A stretch of DNA of 64,000 nt from Vitrella brassicaformis (Eukaryota; Sar; Vitrellaceae), in contig CDMY01000282.1 in assembly GCA_001179505.1 (NCBI GenBank), positions 3,144 through 67,143 on the forward strand. Reading direction: 5' to 3'. This document shows positions 1 through 13,000 of the stretch, piece after piece (the first letter of the stretch is position 1; the number at the start of each line of letters is the position of its first letter). The translations under genes and the position numbers were made by a program. The notes beneath the pieces were generated by a model that saw only the letters and a list, made by a program, of their open reading frames with translations, was not told the origin of the DNA and did no database searches.

Positions 1-975
1 CCTCCCCCTCCCCCAGCCAGCCAGCCAGCCAGCCAAGCTCAAGGCGAACACTCCGCAGCCAGACAGCCATACAGCCACACACACAGGCATCCAGACATCC
101 GGCCAGCCAGACAGTCAGTCAGTCACCCCACGCTATATGCCCAGCCCGATACGTTGTGTGTGTGTGTGTGTGTGCTGGGTATCATTTATCTATTTCTTGA
201 GGATGAGCCACAGGGCGTGGATCAGTCCCGGCAGGAAAAACTGCATATATGGCACACACAGACAGACAAACACATAGACGCAAACACAGCTGCTGTGTCA
301 AACGCTCAAACACGGGGGTACATGCAGCCTGTCAGTGTGCAGAGGGTGCAGCCGCTTCGCTTACCAACAGGCACAGGATGATGTTGATGAGCAGATCCGT
401 GCCGCACCCCCTGTCCAAAAACACCGCTGAAGGCATTGAAGGACACAACACAACACACACAAGAGAAAACGCATTCTTCTCACTCCACGTCGGCAGGCCC
501 TTCGCATCATGGCGATGTGTGCAGCCATCCATCGTCCCCTCCGTCCCATCCATCCATCCATCTCACTACCGAGGGGGGGAATGAAGATGGCGATGATGAT
601 CAGGAGCAGGTCAGCGCTGGATGAGCCGCCGCGGGGCATGGTTCAATGGAGAACTCTGCGTCGGATGCACCTGGCGAGATTGGCGGAAGTGCCCCTTTCT
701 GAAACCTTTTGCCGCTTGCGACTTGAAAGAGAGAGCGGTTTCACGGAATGCGAGCTTTTTCATTGAAGCGGAAGGCTAGAGGGAAGGCGGTATCGTGGGA
801 CGCAACTCCAGCGAACACCCACCACATCCAGCGCTCCAAACTGGAGAAAACCGCCGCATGCTGCCTCTTGGGTTCGTGAGGCCTTCTCGTTGGTGATCCC
901 GCATCGTGTTAACAGCCGTCGACTCGACTGAGGACCTGACCCACTGTTGTCTCATCCCCCCAGCCATCCCGCAAG
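1..975. other. 5' flank without a gene
   Basis: The first 130 bases are runs of CCAG, CACA and CAGT repeats, followed by a (GT)n tract near 155-172. The remainder has short open frames in several phases, but none shows splice-consistent or family-like coding. The last 250 bases are the probable promoter and leader of the gene starting at 976, and they contain the element TGCGAGCTT at 749-757. Confidence 0.6.
749..757 (+). promoter_or_regulatory. Candidate promoter element TGCGAGCTT
   Basis: This nine-base word lies about 220 bases upstream of the start codon at 976. The same core, or its reverse complement, occurs near many other gene starts in the window: 16865, 28987, 34801, 42470, 46797, 54363, 56377 and 62532. 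The repetition across unrelated genes is seen directly; a promoter role is inference. Confidence 0.4.
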
Positions 976-3900
976 ATGTCTGAAACAGGCGACGAGTCGG
1001 GCACGCCGGCCATGGCGACGAGCAACGTTCCTCAGTCGAGCGTGCCTGCGACGGTGGCCATCCAGAGCCTGACCGAGGTCATTCCCGCGGCCGAGCAGCC
1101 GCTGATGTTTTTCCTCAACGAGGGCGACGAGGAGCTGCCCGAAACGTGGCACGACATGACGCGGCTCTTCCTGACGCCGGCCGAGATGTACGCCGAGACC
1201 GCCCTGCCGCCCGGGTCGCACACCCCTCCCTACCCCAAGACCCTCAACTTCCTCCACTACTTCGGCTGGAAGGCCAAGCTCGAGCTGCTCCTCTGGACCC
1301 TGCAGGCCGTCAAGCCCCTCGACAGCTGCAACGGGGAGGCCAAGCACCCCCCCGAGCAGCAAGGGGAGGAGGGAGCGGAGGGGCAGGGCGGTGAGCCACA
1401 GGGCGGTGCCGGTGACAAGAGGGAGAGCGACATGACGGCCATGGAGCTGCACCTCAAGAACCAGCGTGAGTTCGTCGCTCGCCTGTTCTTCCACCTGTTC
1501 CGCGGCGACCTCAAGAATCGTCTCAAGGCGCTCGAGCAGGACGTGTCCAAGAACACCTTCGCCGTGTTTGTCAACGAGGCGGGCAACCTCGTGGGGTCCA
1601 AGCTGGGGCGCGAGCAGGTGCCGCTGATCCAGAACCTCATCCAGAGGATCAACGACACACAACTGGCGCTCGGTGAGCCCGCGAGAGGTGGACAGGGAGG
1701 GAGGGAGGGAGAGCGGGAGGAATGCACCGCACACACAGACACAGACAGGCACACGCACACCAGCAATCTGCATATTATCAGCAAAGACGTCAGTCTCTCG
1801 TGTCGGTGTGAGTGTGTGATGGTGCAGATGACGCCAGTCGTGTGAGGGAGATGGTGTCAGACGAGCTGATGGACATCCTCCGTGAGAAGTTTGAGTCGCG
1901 CCTGCCCGGTGGCCGGTGGGTGCCCTTCAACGCCCGCATCCTGAAGGAGGCCTTCTCGGAGTTCCTCTCTTACGACTGCCAGATCGACAACGCCACCACG
2001 CTCGGCCACCTGTGCTCGCCCGGCTGGAACGACATCATGTACGACATCCTGCTGCCCTGCCACGAGTGGCTCGAGATGCGCCTGACGCACGGCGATGAGG
2101 GAAGCCAGGGAGGTGGCAACGCCAGCGGTGGCACACAGTGGTTCTGCCGGCTCAAGTGCAAAGGTCAGTCAGTCAGCCTGTCAGTTGGGGGATCTTAGAG
2201 CGAGAGAGAGACGGAGAGGAGGGGTGGGTGGATGAACGGGCGATCTGATCTGATCTGAGTGGTGGTTGGCTGTTTGGTGTGTTCAGTGTCGGCATCTGAG
2301 AGCCGTCGCGAGCGCTACGCGAGCGCCAAGCATTTGCTGGAGGCGGAGCTCATCAACTACCTGACAAATTACCAGCACGCCCAGGCAAGCTGAGCCGGCC
2401 CCCACACCCACCCCACCCCGCACCGATCAGCTCGCTGCTCGCCATCCGTAGCCATCTTTTCCCTGTCTCTGTGTGTGTGTGTGTGTGTGTGTGTGGTTCA
2501 GGTGCCGGCCGAGCAGGCAGTAGAGTACCTGAAGAGGGCCTTTGCGGCCCCAGCGGCCGACGAGGAGCGGATGGAAGATGACAGTGAGGACAGCCACCAC
2601 CGCCGGCAGCAGGACCAAGAGGCGCAGCGATACGACTGGATCTCCGAATTCCTCGCGCGCGACACACACGACGGCACACACGTCGACAGACTGCGCAAGC
2701 TGCTCAAACGGTAGGTACCCACACACAAACCAGACAACACGAACATGCAACACACCACGGTACCATGTGTTTCGTGTGTGTATGTCCTTCATTCAGTTCT
2801 GGCTGTGAGGGTTTCGAGCTCATCCGTTCCGGCTCCGGTGGCGTGCGGCTGCAGATGGCCGGCGCGTCATCATCCGCCACCCACCACGTGGTCGAGCCGC
2901 AGGCCGAGGGCGAAGGAGACGACGCCGAAGGCACTGGCGATGCAGCCTCCGAGCAGCAGCAGCAGCAGGACCGGGACCACCGCCACGAGCAAGGCGGCGA
3001 CGAGGTGGACCTGTTGGCTGTGCCGTCGCAGTACCATGAGGGCGGGGGCAGCATGGACGAGGAGGATGCCTTGTGGCAGAGCGACGGGAGTGAGGACGAG
3101 GGCGGTGAGTTCGAGTTGGTAGACGAGCAGGGGGGCGGGGTGCCGCTGGCTGGCGGCGGCGTCGGCGGCGGGGGGTCGGCACACCACACACCCAGGGCTG
3201 GCGGCATGCAGATGGACCAGCAGGGGCGGGTTGACAGTGTTGGCACCGAGGGCGAGTCCTCTGAGGGCAAAAAGAGAAAGGTAAATGCGGGGTGACACAC
3301 CAACTAGACCAGACCAGCAAGAAGCGACCCGCCGCGGCGTTCACTTCACCTGTGTTGTGTGTGTGTTGTCGACTGATTCATGTCTGTCAGCGTAAGAGCA
3401 AGAAGAAGGATCGCGTGGGATCGCAGGAGGGCCCCCCGCCCAAGGTGGTGCGGCGTGAGGGCGCCCCGCTCGACTGGACCCACTACCTCAGGCCGGGCGT
3501 CTGGTGGAACTTCAGGGAACACGGCATACCACACGGAGGTACGCATGCCATGCTGCATGCACACACACGGACTTAGTCAGTCTGGGTGTTAGTTAGGTGT
3601 ACTGTACACCCATGTCATGTGTGTGTGGTGGTTGTGTTGTGTGGCTGGCGTGGTGCAGAGCTGTCGTTCGATCTGGTCAAGGAGCGGCTCAAGTATTTCC
3701 ACGAGTACGTGACCGAGGCTGGCTGGCTGGCACTCACGCGTCAAAGACACCCGTGTGCACTCTGTCTGTCTGTATGTGTCTCGTCCGTGGATCGATCAGG
3801 CATTTCGTGCCGTCGTATCCCGGCAACCGTGACGAGGCGTTGGCCAAGATCTGCTACCCATACCAACACCTCGACAACGTCTACGAGTTCGAAATGCTGC

Positions 3901-6900
3901 TCAACAAAAGGTAGGTAATATTACCTACCCGCGCCACATAAGACATCAGGCTCAACCCAACCATCTGTCGCTGGTGCTCTGCTTGCCTGTGCGTGGCGTT
4001 ATGCCTGCCTGACAGCCTGGTGCAGAGTTTCAGTGAGACCAAGGGCATGGACGACACGCGCATCGGCCCACGGCCCGTCTACCGCGGCCCGCCGGCGTTC
4101 CAGCCAGGCCTCATGGGGCCGAGACCAGACCTGCGACCGCCTTTCGTGCCCATGCCAATCGGAGTCATGGGGGGCATGGGGGCCATGCCCATGCCGGGAC
4201 AGATGCCGATGCCGGGGCAGATGCCTCCTTACGGCGGGGGCATGCCATTCACCGCAGGCCCCCCTGGCCCACCGCCCGAGATGATGTACGGTGTGGGCGT
4301 CGGTGTAGGCGTGGGTGTGGGAGGTGCCAACGGGAGCTTCCCTCTGCGACCACACTCCCATCCCCCTCCCCCGCCCCCTCCGCCCCCGACGATGGGCGGG
4401 ATGGGCTATACAAGCCCACCGTCAGGGAGCCCGCCCGCAGGGCCTGTGGCTGCGGCGGGCATGCACTCCACACACATGCAGATGCAGGGAGCACGGCGGC
4501 CACCACACGTAAAAGAGAGAGAGAAAGACTTTCGATCACAACAGGGCAGGAGACATGAATCAATGGTTCTTCCGGTGTGTGGTGTGTGGTGTGATGGATC
4601 GATCAGCCTCCACCGATGACGGGTCCCCGGCCGCCAGAGAGCATGGGCGGCATCCCCCAGCCACCGAGTGTGATGATGGCCACCGCCAGCGCGCCACTCG
4701 ACAGCGGCACCGCTGCCCCCGTCCTCAGACCCGCACCCAGACATCCACCCGTGCCAGATCAAGCGATGCAGCCGCGGCCCCCTGGCCCGCCATCGCAGAA
4801 GCAGGAGACGCTGTTGATCATGCCCTCCGACACCGACATCATGAAGGCCATCCCCGTGCTTCAGCAAAACGAGGAGAAGCAGACCCATGAGGGCGGTGCA
4901 GGGCGGACTGGTGCGGCCGGAGGCGTCGCCCCTGCGCCGCCACAAGGGCCGGCACCCCCACCGGCCCCTGCTGCCGGACCGCCCCCTATGGCGAAGGGCC
5001 CTGGTCCGACCATTCTGCCCCCACCAAAGGTCAACCGTGGATTCGTCCACACTGGCGCTCCGCCGGGCAGGGGAGGGCCCCCGCCACCGCAGCACCAGAG
5101 GAGGGACTCAGGCTACGGCGGTAGGCGAGGCGCCACACGGAAGACGAAGACTGCATGTTACTTACTCGCACCTTCATCCTTCGTGTCTTTTGGTGTCCGT
5201 TGCGTTGTCAGGAATGGCCGGTCCCCATGTGCCTCCTCCTATGGGCCCTCCGGTGCCGAGCATGCCCGATAGCAGGGGTGACGTGTCGCGCCAGATGGTC
5301 TTCTACCCCAAAGCCAAGACCACCGGCACCAACAGGCTCGGGTCGCCCCCTCCTCAAGGCGCCCCCTCCACCCCCAGCACCACTCCCCAGCAACCACACG
5401 CCCGCCCTATGGGCGGCAGCCCCGCGCCATACCCTCCTGCTCAGCAGCCTGACATGCAGCAGCAGCAGCAGCAGCAACAGCACCAGCAGCAGGAGCAGTA
5501 TGGCGGCCCTCCACCGATGGGGCCTGGGTCCGATGGCGCCTATCCGCCGCAGAGTCAGTGGGGCCCTCAGGGCGACCGCAGGGCGCCGCCACGCCCGCCA
5601 ATGGACTATGCGCAGGGGGGTCCGGCGTATCCGCCCAGCAGAGGCCGCCGGAGCCCCTATCCCCCCGGTTGCGGTGGTGGTGGCGGTGGCGGCTACCAAT
5701 ATGACGAAGGGCAGCAGGGGTACGATCAGGGTGGTGGGCAGTATCAGCCCTACCCACATCCACAGCAGCGCGGCGAGGCAGCTGGACGACCAGGCGGCTA
5801 TGACGGAGGCCAGTACTCTCAGTACGGGTGGCAGGACAAACCGGCGGCGGGCCAGGCAGGCGTGTCGCGCCCCTCCCCGGGCCAGCGAGACCAGCGGCCT
5901 CTCGACCGATCGTCTGCTGGTGCCTCTCGCGGCGTGAGTGGCAGCTACGGGCAAGGCGGGCAGGGCTACCCCGGCCAGGGACAGATGTACGGCCCTGGCC
6001 AAGCCCCAGCGGAGCAGCCGCAGATGGTGTGGGACTACCAGACCGGCGAGTACGTGCCAGCGTCCCGCGTGTCATCGCAGGCCGGCTCGCAGACAGGTGG
6101 GTCTGCCCCTGCTGTGATGGGGCAAGAGGGCGGACCGGGCGGCCGCCAAGCAGGAGGGGGACCAGGACCGGGGGGCTACTACTGGGAGCCACAGGACGGT
6201 GGCTACCAGGGGAGACAGCCGCAGCAGGGGGGCAAGGACGGCATGCAGTGGTACCCAGAGGGTGGCCCAGACTACCAGGCCGCACAGCCACAGGGACGGA
6301 CGTCTCGCGGACCTCCCCCACAGTCCTATGGTGGTGGTGGACCCCAGCAGCAGCCCTATTACCAGGGCGGGGGCGGCGGGTACGGCCCTCAGCGACCACA
6401 ATCCGGATATGGTGGGGGATATGATGGCAGCTATGGGCCACCGCCTGATGCTCAGAGGGGTGGCGGGATGGCCTCTTCTGATGGTGGTGGTGGTGGCAGC
6501 AGACAGCAGCAGGACTACTATGGTGGGCCGCAGCATGGATACATGCCTCCTGGGCAAGGTGAGGAGAGAAGCAGACAGAAAGACAGACAGGCAGGGAAGA
6601 CCGAGACGGTCACATGGAGGGGGCCATCGTCTTGTATTGCTTCTCGTCTATGTGTCCAGGCGGCCCGTCTGCTCCCCAGATGCGGCCCGGTTCCGGGTCA
6701 GCACCGAGTATGGGAGGCCCGCCACCCTACCCCTCCCAGCAACCAGGCGGCCCCTCCCAACAGCAGCATCAGCAGCAGCCTGACAAGAAGCCTCCCTATC
6801 CCGGCCAGGCGCCACAGAGCTACGATTACCCCTATGGCGGCGGTGCGGGTCCTGCAGCTCCCCCGGCATACCCGCCGAGTGGTCCGGCGGGCGCCGGGCC

Positions 6901-7051
6901 ACGTGCGAGAGCCGGGCGAATGGCTATGGGGCCGGGGCAAGAGCAGCAGCAGCCGTATGCCTTTCCGTCGTATCAGTACCCGCAACAGCAGCAACAGCAG
7001 CAGCAACAGCAGCAGCCATACAGCTATGGCGGCGGCGGAGGGTACCGATAG
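976..7051 (+). CDS. Large Q/P/G-rich protein with conserved-looking N-terminal half, function unknown
   Basis: Twelve exons can be joined in one frame: 976-1672, 1828-2163, 2287-2384, 2502-2710, 2797-3280, 3391-3538, 3659-about 3752, 3800-3910, 4016-4508, 4607-5120, 5212-6558 and 6660-7051. The first ~400 residues are ordered and mixed-composition, with hydrophobic helical stretches. An acidic, Q-rich linker and a basic KKRK...KSKKKDR cluster (likely nuclear localisation signal) follow, then a W-rich segment (LRPGVWWNF) and a very long Pro/Gly/Gln/Tyr-rich tail with poly-Q runs. The tail resembles low-complexity regions of RNA-binding or condensate-forming proteins. The family is not recognised. 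The third intron begins GCAAGC instead of GT. The seventh intron (about 3753-3799, 47 bases) is unusually short and its donor is uncertain. No neighbour suggests a role. Confidence 0.7.
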
Positions 7052-8520
7052 TTTGTCAGGGAGAGAGAGAGAGGCGCTCTGCGCGCGTGTGGTGTCTGCT
7101 TGGTCGGTCGACTGGGAGAGTTGGTGGCGGAACAGTATTTTCGTTCGTGCATCCTTCCTTGTGTGAGTGAATAAGAATGCGTCGGAGTGTGTGTGCGTGT
7201 GGATGTCATGCGCCATGTGCGAGCAGCTGCGTAGCTGACGGGGCTTTCAAGAGCGGGTGGGTGGGGGAGGGAGGGAGGGAGGGCTTCACACATACACAGA
7301 CACGGAGGGAGGGAGGGAGGGAGGGAGAAGGGGAGAGGGGGACCGAGAATTAGTTGAGTGTTTGTTGGGCCGGCCGACTGAGATGAGAGGGGGAGTTGCC
7401 TGCCTGCCTGCCTTTCTGCCTGCGCAATACTTCCATGACGCCTGTGCGTGCGTATATGTTGGTCTTTTTGCTCACTTTCAAGGGCCACATCCATCGAAGG
7501 GAAAGCAGAGCTCAGGCTGAGGCGAGCGATAAGTAAGGGGGTACATGCCATGGCCATGCCGGTGTCGCGTCGATCGGGCGAGAAACCTTCAGTGGCGGAC
7601 GCCGAGGGCATTCCATCCAACACACAACACAAGCCGTATACGTACGTCTCTGTACATGTGTGTGTGTGTGTGTCATTTCCCATGTGTGGATCATGAGCAC
7701 TGCTGAGCGAATGTGCCTCTTAGTTACCCACTTACCCACCGATACACAAGACATGGACATCTAAAGCCTCCGCCCCGGGACTGTTCTTGTGTGCGTGGCT
7801 GCTTACGTATGTGAGTGAGAGAGCCTTTTCGTTCATTCACACGCATAGCATGAGCTCATGGTCCGTCCGTCCGGCTGCTGGCTGGCTGTCTTGCCGTCAC
7901 ACACATTTATGTGGGTCCGTCTGGTCTGTCCATCCATCGGTCACTGACGATGCACTCACGAGTAGAGTAACGACCACACGCGCGTAGCATAGCATAGCGG
8001 CATCCTTGGCTCGCTGCTGCTGGCTCGTCTATGGAGGGGCTCACTGACACACTGACACCTTCACTCGCACAGCACAGCACAGCGCAGCACACGCGCATGC
8101 GGATCCATCCATAGTGAGGGGAATGGGTAAGAGGGCCGCGCGGCCGCCCGCCGACGTATTCTAGTACTATTTAGCCGTCACTCCCTAGAGGGCGCTCCTC
8201 CAACGCACAGCACATGCCATGCCATGCCCTACACGAGGGTGGGTGGGTCTTTTACGCATTGATTGCTTTCCTTCCCCCTGGTAGGGCGTCGAGCACAGAA
8301 CACGCGGAGCACAAAGGGGAGCGGTGTGCGCTACACAGAGACTCCCTCACACCTGCACTGCATGCGGACTACGCTACATATGACTGCTACACTCGGCTGT
8401 CTGTCTGAACTGTCTGAACTGTTTGCTTGCCCTGTCTGTCTGTCTACCTACTATCTCTTGCCTTTCTCCCTCCCTTACTCCCTGCCTCCCTCCGTCCCGC
8501 TTGATTGACTGATCGATCGA
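7052..8520. other. Intergenic, no gene seen
   Basis: This stretch holds GAGG, CCTG and (GT)n simple repeats, including a run of GGGA units at about 7260-7335. Short open frames here are rich in His/Thr/Cys/Val from the repeats and lack splice-consistent partners. It lies between the 3' ends of a plus-strand and a minus-strand gene. Confidence 0.6.
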
Positions 8521-10043
8521 TCAGCAGCAGGCATTTTCCGAGCCACCATTGCCTGGCCGCGGCCCCCGCCCCCCGTTGGTGTAGTCATACTCATGGTCAT
8601 GGTAGTAGCGCGTCTGCTGCTCCACACCCACACTGACCACACGTGCACGTCTGTTCCCGCCGCCGCCCATACATGAAGGTGTGCCTGCCCCTCTGCTGCT
8701 CGCTCGCCGATACTGGTACTGATGGTGGTGGTGGGGGGTGGTGGGAGTGGGAGTGGGCAGGCTCGGGGCGGGCGGGACGTATGAGCGGGTCACAGCGAAT
8801 CGGAGAGGCGGAGGCGGGGCGCCTGTAGACAGACAAGATGCGGTAGACGCCCAGTAGGTAGGATTGTCGGCCGACTGTGCCATGTCTTATGAGTCCTCCT
8901 GCGCGCGCACCTGTGGCTGTTTGCTTGGGGGGTGTTGTCGTCGCGCCACACATCATCGGAGGCCGAGACACCGGCTGACTGCGAGTCTGCACCTGCATGG
9001 CATGATGCAGCCAGCCAGCAGTTTAGTTTAAGTGTGTGTAGAGTGCCGTAGGTAGGCAGGAATGCACTGGTGCTATTTGGCTTACGTCACGTGCCTGTGT
9101 GTGTGTGTGTGTGTGTGGATGTGGCTGTGGATGTGCATGTGTGACAATCGGCTGCGGCCAGGGGCTGACGCTGTTGTAGCTCTTGATCGAGAGTGTGTTG
9201 TGTGTCTGTGGGGGCGTGTCGTAGCCGCCTCTCCTCACGACAGGCAGGTCGGTGTGGCCGAGGAATGCGCGTGTGCGTGTGTGCCTGTCCTGTAGCGCCC
9301 ACCCGCCGTCCACGGCCACCTGCACTCACTCGTCAATACAGAATAGGATCTCTCTCTCTCTCTCTCTCGTCCGCGGCTCCCCTCACTGACTGACTACTTA
9401 CCTGAATCGGGTCTTGCGTGCCTGCAGCAACACATACATACACAGATCTGCAGGTATAGTATACGTAGCAATTTGTGTGATGTGTTGTGTGTCGGCTACG
9501 TCTCTCCTGCCGTAAAGATGTGGTGCTGCGGGTCCTTTCCTGATTGTTGGATGCAGACAGACAGACAGAAGCACGGACGGACACCGTCAGCTCGTTGGCT
9601 TGGGAGGTTATACGTATGTTCGATCAACGAACCAAGGAATGAACCAATGGATGGATCACTTGACTCACCTGTTTGGGCGTTCGCCGCCCCTCGTACTCGT
9701 GCATCGACCCAAGCTGCTCAACTCGCTGCACACACAGTGGGAACAAACCCACCAGCGACAGAAACACAGAACCATATGTCCGTCCGTCACAGAAACACCG
9801 CTACAACATAACCTGCCTTGCTCTGCCTTCCTACCTGCGGCATTCCTTGACGATGGATGCGCACATTGGGCACCACATGCGGGCCGCAATCGCCCACAGG
9901 CACCTCCAGAGTCTGCGGCCGTGGCTCAGGCTTCCTGATAAGGTTTTGCTTGAGGATGTTCTGCGTGCCTTGATAGAAGGGCTCGGCCACTGGCCTGCAC
10001 AAGACACATCAAAGACAGACATGGCATTGGAGAATGACATATG
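8521..10043 (-). CDS. Uncertain multi-exon gene (or 3' extension of the kinesin-like gene)
   Basis: Reading the minus strand, a set of plausible exons flanked by AG and GT can be seen: about 10003-9835 (with EPFYQGTQNIL), about 9726-9670 (a clean 19-codon exon), about 9553-9510, a short exon near 9405-9424, and 9322-about 9080 (with VAVDGGWALQ and RRGGYDTPPQ). A P/H-rich last stretch ends at a TGA at 8521. Phases agree for most joins, but the last junction would need an implausibly short intron, and no convincing start was found; an ATG near 10043 reads a different frame of the first exon. The kinesin-like gene has its own TAA at 10087, so this is more likely separate. Function unknown. Confidence 0.3.
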
Positions 10044-10086
10044 GGGAGAGAGACACGGCAGGCAGTGTTGTTCCTCCTTCCTTTAA

Positions 10087-13000
10087 TTACTCAATCATGG
10101 GTCTCGGCGCTCTCAGTCTAACAGGGCTTGGCGCGAAGGCCCCTGCATTCGGTCCCATCGCCGGCGCGCCGGGCATCGCTGGTAGTCTCGGAGGGGTAGC
10201 AATCCCTGCAATCCCCGGCGGCAGAGGTCGCACGAGAGCGGGCGGAGGCGTGCCGATCGGTGATGGCAAAGGAATGTGTGGAGGATGGGCCATGCGGAAG
10301 GTGGGAGGCGTGAAGGGGCCTGGGTGATGATGCATGGGGACTAGAGCGCCGGTCGAGGGCGGGAAGGACACGATGGGTGTGGGTGTCGACGGGCGAGGAG
10401 GCGACAGTAGCAGGGGCGGCCGCATGCTGCCGTACGGATGCACATTAGTCGTGTCTGCAGCAAAGCAACCGATCCGATCCGTGTACACGGACAGACACAT
10501 ACATACACATATGTATACGTCCCTGTCTGTCTCCCTCTCCTTTGCTTACACTGCATGAGCTTCGGCGTCACGGGCCGCTGCACCAGCACAGGCGCTCCAG
10601 CAGGGCTGTGTGTGAGCTTGTTCAGAGGGTTCGCCTTGGCTGCAGCCAGACTCACTCTGGCGACCAGAGGCGAAGGCGAGCGGCTGGGCGACGGCAACGG
10701 GGGCTGCCGTGGCGGGGTCAGAGTGGGTGACGACACATTGACAAGGCGTGTGCGGATAGGGGCAGACTGCGCACGCACTGGCCCGGGAGAGGGTGGCGGA
10801 GGGAAGGGCGGTGGCTGCACGCGTGATGGGGGAGGGGTCATTGTCCCCGGCGGCAATGGCATCCTGATCGGCATCGTTGGTGTGAAAACAGGTGGCGGAG
10901 TGCCGGGGGGCGCGGGGAATGGCGGCCGAACGCTGTGCATAGGGGGAGAGGGAGGGAAATATGGAGGGGTCAGAGGCCGTCCAGGCCCGAAATGCGCCGA
11001 GGGGACGGGGGATAAAGGCGGCGGGCCGATGTACAATGGAGGGACCGATGAGGGCGGCGGGCGGACCGGTCCAGATGCGGGAGAAAAGGCCGCAGATGTC
11101 ACTGGAGTGCTGGCTATGCTGGACGGCCTGCAGGAAGACGCAGAGGAAACGTGTCTGCCGTTGCAGAGATAGATGGAAGAGAAAGGAAACTCACTGAGTC
11201 TGTGGGTTGAGAGCACACTCGATCTCCTGCGCCACAGGGCCATCAGCATCGGCATCCGCTGTCTCCGTCTTGCCCTTTGAAAAGCTCGGGAACTTGCCCT
11301 TCTCAGACACCACTGTGCCGCGCGGTATCTCAGGCTCTCTTCGGCCCTTGTTGCTTTGGGCAGGAGACCCCTGCAGTGGGCCCCGTAAGCTCTTCCTCCC
11401 GCCCTATGGCAGACACCCATAAGAGAAAGCCAAGCAAAAGTGCGGCTGATCGATCCACATGTATTTCTTCCTGGTCTTGTCCCTCCCTCCTCCCTCCCTC
11501 CGTCCCTGACCTTGGGGCTTATTCTTCCTTTGGGGCTGTTGCTGCCACCCATGTGTGTGTGTGCCCAGACCGGCATTGTTTGACTGTATGCATACGCCCC
11601 ACCCGGCAGGACCTGCACCCCTTGCTGCACGCTCGGCGTCCAGTCGCCAACACCCACACTCTGCACGACAGGCTTAGGCTTCTCTGGCGCCGGCGGCCAC
11701 AGGGGGACTTTGCCCTTCGTAACCGCCGCCTTGAGGCGACTTGCCTTGCCGGCTGCTGCCTTGTTGGCTGATCGTGCGCTGCCTGGAGGGGTGGCGCTTC
11801 TCCGACTCCGATCGGAGCGGGGAGTGACGCTCCTGAAGAGTTGAAAGGAATGGCATACGGGGCAGGCAGACAGTGAGACGCTACAGTGTTATCTCTCGTA
11901 CCTGTCCCTTCTGGGTGGGGACGGAGTTGCTCTCTTCTTGACGCTGACAGCCTTCTTTTTCTTGACCACAGCCTGTGGCGCCTTTCTGGGAGTCAACATT
12001 TCGCTTCTCGGTGTCAGCGATGCACTTGGCGGAGTCACCCCTCCAGGCGACCTCCGCCCTGGCAGTGGACTCTTCTTCGCGGCCCGCGCGACCTTCCGGG
12101 GGTCTCCCTTGGGGCTTCTCGAGGGGATTCTGCTGCCCTTCCCACTACTGGGCGTAACGCTTCTCGGTGTGGACCTGGGGGTGAGGTTGTTTGAGCGTGC
12201 GTCGGTCAGTCGGGGCATCCTCGGTGCTGGTGGGGGGCTTCGCGACTTGCCCTTGACGGCCTTGGTCTTGTTGCCTTTTGGTGGAGTGACTGGCGGGGAG
12301 CGTGATGGTGTGCGCGAGAGTGAGGCAGAGGGCAGATGGGATGCCGGACGGGAGGCCGGCCGAGACAGCGGTGGCGCCGCCGACTTGGAGGATGGCTGAG
12401 CTGCTGCACGGGCGCACAGCACGTGGGCAGACGAAATGCAGATGCAATCGTTGGCTGCAGCTGTGCGATCGTGTGTCTCACTCACTCACCTATCGTTCGT
12501 TTCTTCGGTGCTGCATTTCTGATCCGCTGACTGGACGTCGACCTTGGTGTGGGCGTCTGACTCCGACTGACACTGGCGCTGCCCGGCAGTCGCTTCCCTC
12601 TTCCGAGAGGCATGGAGCGGCTCTTGCTCGCCGCCCCAACCGCCGTGACGGCGCTCCTTTCCCTTCTCGGTGTGCTCGTTGGTGTCCTGTCTCGAGTCAT
12701 CTTGGCGCTTGTGAGGCGAGGGACAGCCGGATGGGCCGTCTTGGTCTTGGGAGGGGCGATGGGGCGGGGGGATGGGGTGTGTCTGGACAGCCCGGTGCGC
12801 GAAGGTCTGAGGATTTCTCTCCCTCCCCCCAGCAGAGTGGGCTTCGGCGTCACTGGCGCGCTTGCATGGCGGTTCCTCGCTGGTGCCGTCACTTTGTGTC
12901 CTCCATGGCCGGACGATTCTTTCAGAGTCGAGCCGAAGGAGAACACCAGCCTCTCATCCTCGTCGTGTCTGTGCTGCTTTTTGGGCACGAGAGGCGCCGA

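Noticed and set aside
1032-1773. Long minus-strand frames opposite the first gene's exons
   Set aside because: They are shadows caused by GC-rich codon bias; the plus strand has consistent splicing.
8521-10002. Extending the kinesin-like gene into the downstream exon chain
   Set aside because: The last kinesin exon ends in TAA at 10087 and has no suitable phase-2 GT or GC donor before it, so the two chains do not join.
10438-11172. Gly-rich plus-strand frame of 244 codons
   Set aside because: It is the complement of the Pro-rich tail of the kinesin-like gene, which has consistent exon phases.
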